Assembly (NCBI RefSeq): GCF_000202635.1
Contig: NC_015125.1
Span: 1 to 64,000, forward strand
Direction: 5' to 3'
DNA length: 64,000 nucleotides
DNA from: Microbacterium testaceum StLB037
Lineage (GTDB): Bacteria > Actinomycetota > Actinomycetes > Actinomycetales > Microbacteriaceae
The notes below the pieces were generated by a model. That model searched no databases. It saw nothing but the letters and a program-made list of their open reading frames with translations, and was not told where the DNA came from. Shown here piece after piece: positions 30,789 through 39,019 of the stretch (the first letter of the stretch is position 1; each line of letters begins with the position of its first letter). The position numbers were made by a program, and so were the translations under genes.

Positions 30789-31343
30789 ATGACCAGCGGA
30801 CCCACTGACACCGGCGAGATCACCCGCCGCCCCGGCACCGAGACCGCCGTCCTCGCCGGCGGCTGCTTCTGGGGCGTCGAAGACCTCATCCGTCGCCAGC
30901 CCGGCGTGCTCGACACGCGCGTCGGCTACACCGGCGGGCAGAACGACCACGCGACCTACCGCAACCACCCCGGTCACGCGGAGGCCGTCGAGATCGTCTT
31001 CGACCCCATGCAGACGTCGTACCGCGACATCCTCGCGTTCTTCTTCCAGATCCACGACCCGTCGACCCTGAACCGTCAGGGCAACGACGTCGGCACGAGC
31101 TACCGCTCGGCGATCTTCCCGCTCTCGCCCGAGCAGGAGAAGGTCGCGCGTGACACGATCGCCGACGTCGACGCGTCGGGCATCTGGCCCGCGAAGGCCG
31201 TCACCACGATCGAGCCCGAGGCGCCCTTCTGGGAGGCCGAGCCCGAGCACCAGGACTACCTGGTCCGCATCCCGAACGGGTACACGTGCCACTTCGTGCG
31301 CCCCGGCTGGGTGCTGCCGAAGCGCGAGGAAGCCTCCGCGTAA
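30789..31343 (+). CDS. msrA: peptide-methionine (S)-S-oxide reductase MsrA
   Basis: Repairs the S form of methionine sulfoxide. With ATG 30789, which has a strong AAAAGGAG site, it has 184 residues; an ATG at 30747 overlapping the msrB stop would add 14 residues. Catalytic motif GCFWG with C26, then [21 protein letters not shown] and [17 protein letters not shown]. The C-terminal half keeps the Tyr/Glu residues of the family. Operon with msrB and a hairpin terminator 10 bp after the stop. Confidence 0.93.
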   Translation: MTSGPTDTGEITRRPGTETAVLAGGCFWGVEDLIRRQPGVLDTRVGYTGGQNDHATYRNHPGHAEAVEIVFDPMQTSYRDILAFFFQIHDPSTLNRQGNDVGTSYRSAIFPLSPEQEKVARDTIADVDASGIWPAKAVTTIEPEAPFWEAEPEHQDYLVRIPNGYTCHFVRPGWVLPKREEASA

Positions 31344-31352
31344 GGCGTTTCG

Positions 31353-31384
31353 AAGGGCCCGGATGCCATGGCATCCGGGCCCTT
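31353..31384. terminator. bidirectional terminator between msrA and arsenate reductase
   Basis: AAGGGCCCGGATGCC pairs perfectly with GGCATCCGGGCCCTT (15 bp), followed by TTTC on the plus strand. It lies between two convergent genes and can serve both. Confidence 0.75.
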
Positions 31385-31386
31385 TC

Positions 31387-31785
31387 TCAGGTCAAGAGAT
31401 CGTCGAGCAGACGCTGCACACGCGCCTTGATGTCGTCTCGGATGGCGCGAACCTCCTCGATCCCCTTCCCCGCGGGGTCGATCAGCTCCCAGTCCTCGTA
31501 GCGCTTGCCGGGGAAGATCGGGCACGCGTCGCCGCAGCCCATCGTGATGACCGCATCGGACGCGCGGACGTCGTCGGTGAGCAGGAGCTGCGGCACTTCG
31601 GCGGTGATGTCGATGCCCTCCTCCGCCATCGCGGCCACCGCCACGGGGTTGAGTGCCGAGCCCGGAGCGCTGCCTCCGGACAGCACGGTGACGCGCCCGC
31701 CACCGAGCGCCCGCGCGTACCCGGCGGCCATCTGCGAGCGGCCGGCGTTGTGGACGCAGACGAAAAGGATCGTGACGGATGCCAT
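31387..31785 (-). CDS. arsC: arsenate reductase, thioredoxin-coupled LMW-PTP type
   Basis: A 132-residue enzyme with the P-loop CVHNAGRS at residues 10-17 and cysteines C84 and C88 in ITMGCGDACP, the trio used by thioredoxin-coupled arsenate reductases. SGGSAPGSALNPVAV supports the arsenate-reductase branch rather than tyrosine phosphatases. ATG 31785 is preceded by GGATGGAGAC; a CAGGAT sits exactly 6 nt before the ATG and could act as a leaderless -10. No arsB/acr3 or arsR lies next to it, so it is an orphan. Confidence 0.88.
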   Translation of the reverse strand: MASVTILFVCVHNAGRSQMAAGYARALGGGRVTVLSGGSAPGSALNPVAVAAMAEEGIDITAEVPQLLLTDDVRASDAVITMGCGDACPIFPGKRYEDWELIDPAGKGIEEVRAIRDDIKARVQRLLDDLLT

Positions 31786-31837
31786 GTCTCCATCCTGGCC
31801 GACCGGCAACCCCCGCGTTTCCCGGGGAGGCGCTGCT

Positions 31838-31843
31838 TAGGCT
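31838..31843 (+). promoter_or_regulatory. -10 box of leaderless promoter for the FAD oxidoreductase
   Basis: TAGGCT, 6 nt before ATG 31850, with no Shine-Dalgarno in the gap. Confidence 0.45.
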
Positions 31844-31849
31844 CGCCGG

Positions 31850-33085
31850 ATGAGCGAATACGACGTCATCGTGGTCGGCGCGGGGCTGGCGGGACTGCGC
31901 TGCGCGACGCGGCTGGCGGAAGCCGGCCGGGATGTGGTCGTGCTCGAGGCGGGCGACGACGTCGGCGGACGGGAGCGGACGGACATCGTCGACGGCTTCC
32001 GGCTCGATCGGGGCTTCCACGTGCTGAACCCGGCGTACCCCGCCGTCCGGCGCGGGGTCGACATCGAGGCGCTCGCGCTGCGGCGCTTCCCCGTCGCGGT
32101 CGGCGTCCGTTTGGAGGATCGGCTCGCTCGGCTGGCGCATCCCGCGCGGCATCCGTCCTCGCTGCTCGAGACACTGCGCTCCGGTCTCGTCCGGCCCGCC
32201 GACCTCGCCGCGCTCGCACGGTGGGCAGGCCCCACCCTCGTTTCGGCGCGGGCCGCCAAAACGGGCATCGACCGCCCCCTCGGGGAGGCGTGGGACCGCG
32301 CGGGACTCCGCGGCCCCCTGCGCGAGAGCGTGCTCGAGCCCTTCTTGGCCGGGGTCCTCGCCGATGACCGACAGCGCACGTCGGACGCGTTCGTCCGCCT
32401 GCTGATCCGCAGCTTCGCGTTCGGGCGGCCGGGGGTCCCCGCCGCGGGGATCGGAGCGCTTCCCGCGCAGCTCGCGGATACCGCCCGCCGCGCTGGGGCC
32501 GGTATCCGCCTTGGTCATCGGGTTGTCTCGACACGGCGCCGGGCGTCCGGCTGGCACGTCGGTATCGAGGGACGGGATGCCGTCACCGCCCGCACCGTCG
32601 TGATCGCCGCCGGTCTCGACCCGGCGATGGATGTCGAGCTCCCGCGCACGCGCGGCTTGCAGACGTGGTGGTTCGCCGCCGATTCCGCGCCGAGCGACGA
32701 TGCCGCGCTCCGCGTCGACGGCCGCCGCCGCGGGCCGATCGTCAACACCGCCGTCATGACGAACACCGCCCCGACCTACGCCCCGCGGGGGCAGCACCTC
32801 GTTCAGGCGACCTGCGTGATGCCCTCCATGGCGACGGAGGAGGGCATCCGGAGCCAGCTCGCCGAGATCTGGGATGCCGATACCCGGCCGTGGCGGCTCC
32901 TCCGGCGTGACGACATCGCTCGCGCGCTGCCCGCGCAGGATCCGCCCCTGCGGCTGCGCCGATCCGTCCGGCTCGACGACGGTCGCTTCGTCGCGGGAGA
33001 CCACCGCGACACCGCGTCGATCCAAGGGGCACTGGTGTCAGGCGAGCGCGCGGCCGAGGCCGTCCTCGCCGACGCGGCCGGCTGA
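31850..33085 (+). CDS. FAD-dependent amine-oxidase/phytoene-desaturase-like protein
   Basis: A 411-residue flavoenzyme. N-terminal dinucleotide fold VIVVGAGLAGLRCATRLAEAG with the second motif LEAGDDVGGRERT (about 6-44), and the C-terminal FAD segment FVAGDHRDTASIQGALVSGERAAEA. It resembles protoporphyrinogen oxidase and phytoene desaturase relatives (amine oxidase family). The reaction is unknown; no carotenoid genes are near. Leaderless start at ATG 31850. The last 48 bp overlap the 3' end of the convergent gene. Confidence 0.87.
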   Translation: MSEYDVIVVGAGLAGLRCATRLAEAGRDVVVLEAGDDVGGRERTDIVDGFRLDRGFHVLNPAYPAVRRGVDIEALALRRFPVAVGVRLEDRLARLAHPARHPSSLLETLRSGLVRPADLAALARWAGPTLVSARAAKTGIDRPLGEAWDRAGLRGPLRESVLEPFLAGVLADDRQRTSDAFVRLLIRSFAFGRPGVPAAGIGALPAQLADTARRAGAGIRLGHRVVSTRRRASGWHVGIEGRDAVTARTVVIAAGLDPAMDVELPRTRGLQTWWFAADSAPSDDAALRVDGRRRGPIVNTAVMTNTAPTYAPRGQHLVQATCVMPSMATEEGIRSQLAEIWDADTRPWRLLRRDDIARALPAQDPPLRLRRSVRLDDGRFVAGDHRDTASIQGALVSGERAAEAVLADAAG

Positions 33086-33547
33086 GATCGCGGAGCGCAG
33101 CTCTTCCGCGCGGGACGTCTGGAGGATCCGGAGCGACCCGTCCTCCAGGGTGAGACGCACGGCGGGGCCGGCCGACCACAGCGCGAGGCGGCGACGCCCG
33201 ACGATCCGCCAGCCGATGCCGCCCGCCATCGCCGGATCGACCTGGCAGACGCGCACCTCGGCGACTCGTCCCCGCGGGAGGTGCATCACGCGGAAAGGCA
33301 CGAGACGTACGTCGACGTGAGTGTCGTCCACGGTGACGGTGATCCGTCGAGCGAGCCCCATGGCCCCCGCCCCGACGACAGCGACGAGTCCGACGCCACA
33401 CACCACGAGAGTGCCGATCCCGACCCGGTCGATTCGCGTGATCAGCACGGGCAGGGCGATGACGGCAAGAACCGCGACGAACGCCAGAGTGAGTGCACCC
33501 GCGATCGCGAGCCACCGCGGCCCGACGAGCGTCTCGTGGAAGCGCAC
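33038..33547 (-). CDS. hypothetical two-helix membrane protein
   Basis: A 169-residue protein with two N-terminal helices (about 12-34 and 42-66) and a soluble C-terminal domain of about 100 residues rich in beta-strand patterns (ITVTVDDTHVDVRLVPFRV). Layout is like other small actinobacterial membrane proteins with a PH-like domain, but I cannot name a family with certainty. GTG 33547 follows AAGGAG. Its 3' end overlaps the FAD oxidoreductase gene by 48 bp in opposite orientation. Confidence 0.75.
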   Translation of the reverse strand: MRFHETLVGPRWLAIAGALTLAFVAVLAVIALPVLITRIDRVGIGTLVVCGVGLVAVVGAGAMGLARRITVTVDDTHVDVRLVPFRVMHLPRGRVAEVRVCQVDPAMAGGIGWRIVGRRRLALWSAGPAVRLTLEDGSLRILQTSRAEELRSAISAGRVGEDGLGRALA

Positions 33548-33663
33548 GGACGGACTCCTTCCCCCAGGGTCGTGAACACGGATGTTTCGACGGTACCCGC
33601 CCATCCGCCCGGTTTTGCCGTTCGGGGGCCCGTGATCGCCCTGAGGCTACGGTTCCCGAGGGA

Positions 33664-34164
33664 TCAGCGCGCCCGGGCGGCGAGCGCCGTCAGCGCTTCT
33701 CCCGTCACGCGCCGGGTGGTCCACTCGTCCATCGCCTCCGCGCCCAGCGCACGGTAGAACCCGATCGCGGGTTCGTTCCAGTCGAGGACGGTCCACTCCA
33801 GGCGCGAGTACTGCTTCTCGACGCACTCGGCGGCCAGCGCGGCCAGCAGAGCGACCCCGTACCCGTGCGAGCGGAACTGCTCGTGCACGTAGAGGTCCTC
33901 GAGCCAGATACCGTGGCGCCCGGTCCACGTGGAGTAGGTGAGGAACCAGATCGCGATGGCGCGGATCTCCCCCTCCCGCTCCACGACGAACGCGAAAGCG
34001 CGCGGGTCGTCGCCGAACAACGTCGCGGCGATCATCTCGGCCGTGTTGTCCACGGCATCCGGCTCGTTCTCGTAGTCGGCCAACGCCTGAATGCACGCGA
34101 GGACGCCCTCTTCGTCGCCCGCGCGGGCGGGACGCAACACGGCGCCGTCTCGGAGATCGGTCAT
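33664..34164 (-). CDS. GNAT-family N-acetyltransferase
   Basis: A 166-residue acetyltransferase resembling spermine/spermidine and diamine acetyltransferases. Acetyl-CoA binding is shown by VHEQFRSHGYGVALLAALAA (R/Q-x-x-G-x-G/A, about 92-111), preceded by GIWLEDLYV and followed by LEWTVLDWNEPAIGFYRALGA. Start ATG 34164 overlaps the dipeptidase stop (ATGA), so it is co-translated with it and TrhO. The substrate is not known. Confidence 0.9.
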   Translation of the reverse strand: MTDLRDGAVLRPARAGDEEGVLACIQALADYENEPDAVDNTAEMIAATLFGDDPRAFAFVVEREGEIRAIAIWFLTYSTWTGRHGIWLEDLYVHEQFRSHGYGVALLAALAAECVEKQYSRLEWTVLDWNEPAIGFYRALGAEAMDEWTTRRVTGEALTALAARAR

Positions 34165-35114
34165 GTCAGGGGCTCCCAGCTCTCGGCCGCCACGCGGCGG
34201 AAGTTGCCGCCGAGCACGGCGGCGGTGTCGGTGTCGGCCCATCCTCGCGCGGAGAGCGCGGAACCCAGACCGACGAAGGTCTCGGGCGGCATCCATTCCA
34301 TGGGTCCCCACCGGGTGTAGCTCTCGTCGTACAGCGCGGGCGATTCGGCGATGGTGTCACGGAACGTCGGCCAGTCGAATGAGAAGTCCGTGCTGACACC
34401 GACGTGCCGGATGCCGACGACCCCGACCGCGTACTCGATGTGGCGCACCATCGCGTCGAGGGTGGGCGTATTGGGGCCGAGGAAGATGCCGACACCGGTG
34501 ATGCCGATCACTCCCCCCGTCTCGGCCGCGGCGCGCGCCTGATCGTCGGTGATGTTGCGCGGGTGGTCCCACACCGCGCGCATGTTCGAGTGACTGAACA
34601 CGACCGGTCGAGTGGAGATCGCGCACATGTCGAACGTCGTGCGCGCGCCGACGTGCGAGCCGTCCGGCACCATTCCGCGCCGGTTCATCTCCGCCACGAG
34701 GTCGCGTCCCCACGGGGTGAGGCCGTCGTCGACCGGGTCTAGGCAGCCGCCGCCCGCACGGTTGGCGTGGTTGTACGTGGGGCCGAGCGTGCGCACGCCC
34801 TGCGCGACGAGGGGGCCGACGGCATCCAGGTTCCCACCCAGCGGTGCGCAGTCCTCGAGGTCGAACGCGACGGCGGTGTCGCCCCGGGCCGCGATGCGGT
34901 CGATGTCGGCGACCGTGGCGGCGAGCTCGAGTCCGTCGATCGCGTCCACCTGCGCGCGGAAGGAGCGCAGGAGGGATGCCGTGAGCTCGGGCGCGTGGGG
35001 TGCGTAGCCGACGTTCAGCGAGACGTAGCCTCCCCCGGCCCCGCGGTACCGCCGCAGTTCGGCGATGTCAGCGGTCTCGACGAGTTCGACGCAGGCGTGC
35101 TGATCCCAGAGCAT
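34161..35114 (-). CDS. membrane-dipeptidase-like amidohydrolase, family M19
   Basis: A 317-residue TIM-barrel metallohydrolase. The conserved ligands appear as FDLEDC (bridging Glu), GSHVG, FSHSN and STDF. At the N-terminus, however, the canonical HxD is HAC (WDQHACVEL), so one metal ligand is Cys or missing. Activity may be toward dipeptides or other substrates. It is the middle gene of TrhO - M19 - GNAT: its start shares one base with the TrhO stop and its end overlaps GNAT by four. Confidence 0.87.
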   Translation of the reverse strand: MLWDQHACVELVETADIAELRRYRGAGGGYVSLNVGYAPHAPELTASLLRSFRAQVDAIDGLELAATVADIDRIAARGDTAVAFDLEDCAPLGGNLDAVGPLVAQGVRTLGPTYNHANRAGGGCLDPVDDGLTPWGRDLVAEMNRRGMVPDGSHVGARTTFDMCAISTRPVVFSHSNMRAVWDHPRNITDDQARAAAETGGVIGITGVGIFLGPNTPTLDAMVRHIEYAVGVVGIRHVGVSTDFSFDWPTFRDTIAESPALYDESYTRWGPMEWMPPETFVGLGSALSARGWADTDTAAVLGGNFRRVAAESWEPLT

Positions 35115-35851
35115 CAGGCGCCCGCTCGCGGCGCGAGCCCCGCATCCAGAGCCTCACGCTCGTCGAAGACGAAGCAGTCGCCGTCCCAGTGCGCGTCGCC
35201 GTGGGCGGCGAACCAGCCGAGGATCCCGCCGTCGAGCTGGTACGCGTCGAGACCCTCGTCCCGCAGATACAGCGCCGCCTTCTCGCAGCGGATGCCACCC
35301 GTGCAGAAGCTGACCACCGTCTTGCCGGCGAGCTCGTCGCGGTGGGAGCTGGCGGCATCCGGGAACTGGGTGAATCTCTCGATACGCCAGTCCTTCGCTC
35401 CGGAGAAGGTTCCGTAGTCGACCTCGAAGGCGTTGCGGGTGTCGACGAGCACGACCTCGCGTCCGGCGTCGTCGGTGCCGCGGTCGAGCCAGCGCCGCAG
35501 GGTGTCGGGGCTCACGGCGGGCGCACGACCGTCCTGCGGACGCACCTCGGGACGGTCCATGCGGATGATCTCGCGCTTCACCTTCACCAGGAGCTTGCCG
35601 AGCGGGACGGCGTCCGACCAGCTGTCCTTCGTCTCGAGGGCGGCGAACCGCTCGTCGGTGCGGAGCTCATCGAGGAACGCTCGCACGGGGTCGGCGGGCC
35701 CGGCGAGGAAGAGGTTGATCCCCTCCTCGGCGAGCAGGATCGTTCCGCGCAGCTCCGCCTCGACCGCTCGCTCACGAAGCGCGTCGCGGACCGCCGCGGG
35801 ATCGTCGATACGCGTGAAGAGGTACGCCGAGACGTTGAGGACGGATGCCAT
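35114..35851 (-). CDS. trhO: tRNA uridine(34) hydroxylase, rhodanese-type
   Basis: Oxygen-dependent 5-hydroxylation of uridine 34 in tRNA. 245 residues: an N-terminal ferredoxin-like domain (about 1-95, AEEGINLFLAGP) and a rhodanese domain (about 115-235) with the loop SFCTGGIRCEKA; C183 is the catalytic position and C189 is also conserved in this family. FxxKDSWSDxxPLGKLLVKVK is typical. The ATG at 35851 lies 6 nt after TACCCT; this leaderless start fits the family length. First gene of a three-gene operon. Confidence 0.9.
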   Translation of the reverse strand: MASVLNVSAYLFTRIDDPAAVRDALRERAVEAELRGTILLAEEGINLFLAGPADPVRAFLDELRTDERFAALETKDSWSDAVPLGKLLVKVKREIIRMDRPEVRPQDGRAPAVSPDTLRRWLDRGTDDAGREVVLVDTRNAFEVDYGTFSGAKDWRIERFTQFPDAASSHRDELAGKTVVSFCTGGIRCEKAALYLRDEGLDAYQLDGGILGWFAAHGDAHWDGDCFVFDEREALDAGLAPRAGA

Positions 35852-35857
35852 GTCTCC

Positions 35858-35863
35858 AGGGTA
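35858..35863 (-). promoter_or_regulatory. -10 box of leaderless promoter for trhO
   Basis: TACCCT on the minus strand, 6 nt before the ATG at 35851. Confidence 0.5.
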
Positions 35864-35938
35864 CGAAAGCGTCAAGCCTCCGACCGCCGCCGAGGCCATC
35901 GCCTAGCGTGGAGGATTCCTCGTCGTCTGGAGTTCGTC

Positions 35939-36697
35939 GTGCCCGCAGGACCCCTCGTGTCGGTCGTCATCCCGGTGCTGGACGACGGACCGCACCTGTG
36001 GAGGTGCTTACGCGCTCTGGCGGCGCAGACGCTCATCGCGGATGAGATCGTCGTCGTCGACAACGACTCGACCGATGACAGCGCCGACATCGCCCGGGCC
36101 GCGGGAGCGCGCGTGGTGTTCTGCGGCGAGCGCGGCATCCCCGCCGCGACCGCCACCGGTTACGACGCCGCACGGGGAGAGCTCATCCTGCGTCTCGACG
36201 CCGACAGCCTGCCGGCCCCCACCTGGATCGCGACGATGGTCGAAGCTCTCGCCGATCCGGACGTGGATGCCGTCACCGGAGGCGCGGTCTTCCACGACGG
36301 TCCGAGGTCTCAGCGCGTGACGATGGCGCGGGCGTTCCTCGGCACGTACAACGCGTTCGCGTTCCCCGCTCTCGGACACACGCCGCTGTGGGGGTCGAAT
36401 ATGGCGTTCCGCCGCGCGGCGTGGGACGCCGTGCGACACGAGGTGCACCTCGACCCGGAGGTGCACGACGATCTCGACCTCGCCTATCACCTGGGTCTCC
36501 GGCATCGCATCCGCCGAGTCCCGGGTCGGCACATGCGGGTCTCCTCGCGCACGGTGGAACCGCGCCGTTTCGTCCGCTGCTTCCGTCGCGGGGCGGGGAC
36601 GGTCTTCGCGCACTGGCCCCGAGACATCCCGCCGGTGCGGTGGGCGCGGCTGGCCCGCGCTCGACGTCGAGCGGCAGGAACGGGGGCTGCGCGCTGA
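35939..36697 (+). CDS. family 2 glycosyltransferase
   Basis: A 252-residue GT-A fold enzyme: VSVVIPVLDDGPHLWRCLRAL (about 7-27), VVDNDSTDDSADIA, and the DxD metal motif in ILRLDADSLP (about 84-93). Later ALGHTPLWGSNMAFRRAAWD and EVHDDLDLAYHLG fit the acceptor side. No membrane helix is seen. GTG 35939 follows GGAG. It overlaps the next gene by one base (TGATG), starting a three-gene operon. The sugar and acceptor are unknown. Confidence 0.88.
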   Translation: MPAGPLVSVVIPVLDDGPHLWRCLRALAAQTLIADEIVVVDNDSTDDSADIARAAGARVVFCGERGIPAATATGYDAARGELILRLDADSLPAPTWIATMVEALADPDVDAVTGGAVFHDGPRSQRVTMARAFLGTYNAFAFPALGHTPLWGSNMAFRRAAWDAVRHEVHLDPEVHDDLDLAYHLGLRHRIRRVPGRHMRVSSRTVEPRRFVRCFRRGAGTVFAHWPRDIPPVRWARLARARRRAAGTGAAR

Positions 36698-37533
36698 TGG
36701 CCGGCATCCTGTTCCCGGACGTCGCCGCGCCCGACCTGCACGTGATGAGCTTCAACATCCGCCGGCGCTTCGACCGGATGACCTGGCCGCCGGCCGATCG
36801 GTGGCCGATGCGCAAGCAGCGCCTGCGGACCTTCCTGAGCGCGAACCGTCCGCACCTCCTCGGCTCCCAGGAGGCGATGCCCGATCAGGCGCTCTGGGTG
36901 CAGCAGTCCCTCGGGTCCGCGTACGGGCGCATCGGGCTCGGGCGCGGGAAGAATCGCGACGGCGAGGGCACACCTCTCTTCTACGACCGCGACCGCATCG
37001 AGGTCGAGGAGTGGGAGCAGGTCATGCTGTCGGATACCCCCGACGTCCCGGGCTCGACGGGCTGGGGCAACACCATCCCCCGCGTCGCGGTCATCGCGCA
37101 GCTGCGCGATCGCGCAACCGACGCGCGCTTCACCTTCGTCAACACGCACTTCGATGCCTTCTCCCGGCGCGCACGTCGGCGATCGGCGTCGTGGCTGCAC
37201 GATCTCGTCGCCGCGCGCGAACGGCCGCTGCTGTTCACCGCCGACGTCAACGCGCACGTGCGCTCCGCGGAACTGGCAGGGATGTTCGCCGACGGTCTGC
37301 TCGTCGACACGTGGGCGTACGCACCGGCGCGGCGGACGGCGGAGTGGGGCACGTTCAACAACTACGCGAGCCCCCGGGTCGGCGCGCGGCGCATCGACGC
37401 ACTGCTCGCGACCCCCGACGTCGGCGTGCGTGCCGTGGGCATCGACCCGCGCCCCACGGGCACGCAGTGGCCGAGCGACCACTTGCCGGTGCAGGCGGTC
37501 GTCCGCATCCATCCCGGAAGCGACGCGCGATGA
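36697..37533 (+). CDS. endonuclease/exonuclease/phosphatase family protein
   Basis: A 278-residue DNase I-like fold hydrolase. Motifs: MSFNIRR (metal/phosphate, about 17-23), LLGSQEAMPDQ with the catalytic Glu, FVNTHFDAFS, FTADVNAH and the closing WPSDHLPVQAVV with the catalytic Asp-His. No signal peptide is seen. Members act on phosphodiesters of lipids, nucleic acids or sugars; the partner glycosyltransferase suggests an envelope substrate, which is inference. Overlaps its neighbours by 1 and 4 bp. Confidence 0.88.
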   Translation: MAGILFPDVAAPDLHVMSFNIRRRFDRMTWPPADRWPMRKQRLRTFLSANRPHLLGSQEAMPDQALWVQQSLGSAYGRIGLGRGKNRDGEGTPLFYDRDRIEVEEWEQVMLSDTPDVPGSTGWGNTIPRVAVIAQLRDRATDARFTFVNTHFDAFSRRARRRSASWLHDLVAARERPLLFTADVNAHVRSAELAGMFADGLLVDTWAYAPARRTAEWGTFNNYASPRVGARRIDALLATPDVGVRAVGIDPRPTGTQWPSDHLPVQAVVRIHPGSDAR

Positions 37534-38117
37534 TCCGGGCCATGTACGCCAATCTGAAGCGTCCCCCGCGCAGCGTGACGGACTGGCTGGCCGATGTCGT
37601 GCGGGCCGTCGCGATCGTCGTCGTCATCGTGTCCCTGTTCACGCTGCCGTTCACCGATTTCGCGGTGCTGTCGATGTCACTGCCCGCCGTCATGCTGTCG
37701 CGCATGATCGGTCTGCGCTCGGGTCTCGACCTCGTCACGTGCGTGACGGTGTTCGTGGCCGCGGGCAGCAACGTCATCGATCTGTACCGCGCGTGGACGG
37801 GGTGGGACCTCCTGGTCCACCTCGCGTGCACCGGCGTCCTCGCCGCCGTCGCGCTCGTCCTGCTCGATGACGCGCGCGTTGTCGAACCCACCGGACACCG
37901 TCGCACGCCCATCGTCGTCGCGACGATCGCGGGCCTCGCGCTCAGCGCCGTGTGGGAGATGGTGGAGTGGTTCGGTTACCGCTTCATCACGGATGCCATC
38001 TTCGTGACCTACGACGACACGATCGGCGACATGATGGCCGGCGGCGCCGGCGCCTTGATCGCGGGAGTGCTGGCATCGCGGTGGCGCCTGACGCGCGCGG
38101 ACCGCGCGAAGCTGTAG
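37530..38117 (+). CDS. DUF2238-like (YjdF family) membrane protein
   Basis: A 195-residue integral membrane protein with about six helices. The C-terminal half has SAVWEMVEWFGYRF and YDDTIGDMMAGGAGALIAG, features of DUF2238/YjdF proteins. Function unknown. ATG 37530 overlaps the phosphatase stop (ATGA), so it is the last gene of the glycosyltransferase-phosphatase operon and may form a membrane partner for them. Confidence 0.82.
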   Translation: MIRAMYANLKRPPRSVTDWLADVVRAVAIVVVIVSLFTLPFTDFAVLSMSLPAVMLSRMIGLRSGLDLVTCVTVFVAAGSNVIDLYRAWTGWDLLVHLACTGVLAAVALVLLDDARVVEPTGHRRTPIVVATIAGLALSAVWEMVEWFGYRFITDAIFVTYDDTIGDMMAGGAGALIAGVLASRWRLTRADRAKL

Positions 38118-38144
38118 ACCCGCGGGCCGCCTGCCGAACTCCGC

Positions 38145-38657
38145 TCAGACGTGGGCCGCGGAGACCGACTCACCGCGGCAACTCCGACGGCGCTCGACCC
38201 ACAGGATCGCCAGCGCGGCGAGCCCACCCACCGCGGCGCCGACGGTGTTCATGAGCCAGTCGTCGGTGTCGCAGCGGCGACCGAGGGCGGGAACCAGCGC
38301 CTGGACCGTCTCGACGGCGGCGGACAGCGCGGAAACGGCGCCGATCACGAGCACCGGCCGACGGGTCGCGACCCCCAGGAACAGGGCGAGCGGCAGCATC
38401 ATGGCCACGTTGGCGAGAGTGTCGATCCCCTGCAGGGGAACCGAGAACTGCACCGTACATCCCCCGTCCGACGGCTCGCCGTCGGGAAGGAGCGTGAGAC
38501 CGGCCACCGCGAGGAGCGCCAGGCCCGACAGGACGAAGAGGGCGACGCGCAGCCGCAGTCGATGAAGAATCCACGCCGTCGCCGCCACCGCCGCGCATCC
38601 CGCCCAGAACAGCAGCGGCACCCAGCGCGAGATCTCGACGAGGATGGTCGAGATCAC
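38145..38657 (-). CDS. VanZ-family membrane protein
   Basis: A 170-residue protein with five predicted helices. VanZ-type motifs: FSVPLQGIDTLANVAMMLPLALFLG, SAAVETVQALVPALGRRCDTDDWLMNTVGAAVGG. Proteins of this family are linked to lipoglycopeptide tolerance in other bacteria, but most are uncharacterised. GTG 38657 overlaps the stop of the XRE regulator (GTGA), so the two are coupled. A similar VanZ protein is at 50056-50508. Confidence 0.85.
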   Translation of the reverse strand: MISTILVEISRWVPLLFWAGCAAVAATAWILHRLRLRVALFVLSGLALLAVAGLTLLPDGEPSDGGCTVQFSVPLQGIDTLANVAMMLPLALFLGVATRRPVLVIGAVSALSAAVETVQALVPALGRRCDTDDWLMNTVGAAVGGLAALAILWVERRRSCRGESVSAAHV

Positions 38658-38941
38658 GCTGCGCCGCGCTCGGCCCCAGCGGCGTTCTCCGCACCCCCCG
38701 CGTTCCACTGCGCCGCGAGGTCGTCGAGAGACAGTCCCAGCGCGCCGGCCACGGCGGCGACGGTCGCGAACGACGGCGTGACCAATCGCCCGGTCTCGAT
38801 CTTGCGCAGTGTCTCGGGCGAGACGGCGGCGGAGGCGGCCACGTCCGCGATGGATCGCGCGCCGCGCGCGTTCCGCAGGAGCACACCCAGGCGCTTACCC
38901 CGTGCGACGACCTCTGACGTGTGCGGCAGACGAACCATCAT
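38654..38941 (-). CDS. XRE-family helix-turn-helix regulator
   Basis: A 95-residue protein with a Cro/C1-type HTH at about 30-80: SIADVAASAAVSPETLRKIETGRLVTPSF split over helices 2-4, and GALGLSLDDLAAQW. A short polar tail follows. The first ATG at 38941 lies 6 nt after TACGAT (38948-38953), suggesting leaderless expression. A tandem 14-bp repeat just upstream (38955-38982) is a candidate binding site for it. It is coupled to the VanZ gene. Confidence 0.87.
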   Translation of the reverse strand: MMVRLPHTSEVVARGKRLGVLLRNARGARSIADVAASAAVSPETLRKIETGRLVTPSFATVAAVAGALGLSLDDLAAQWNAGGAENAAGAERGAA

Positions 38942-38947
38942 GGCTTC

Positions 38948-38953
38948 ATCGTA
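38948..38953 (-). promoter_or_regulatory. -10 box of leaderless promoter for the XRE gene
   Basis: TACGAT on the minus strand, 6 nt before ATG 38941. Confidence 0.5.
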
Positions 38954-38954
38954 T

Positions 38955-38982
38955 CGGTATTGTTAGACCGGTATTGTTAGAC
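38955..38982. repeat. tandem 14-bp direct repeat, candidate operator
   Basis: CGGTATTGTTAGAC occurs twice in perfect tandem and the next bases begin a third copy (CGGT). It sits between the divergent XRE and map genes, immediately upstream of the XRE -10 box. Candidate site for the XRE protein; inference. Confidence 0.6.
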
Positions 38983-39019
38983 CGGTCGAGTGGATTCCGC
39001 GTCAGCGAAAGAGAGCACC

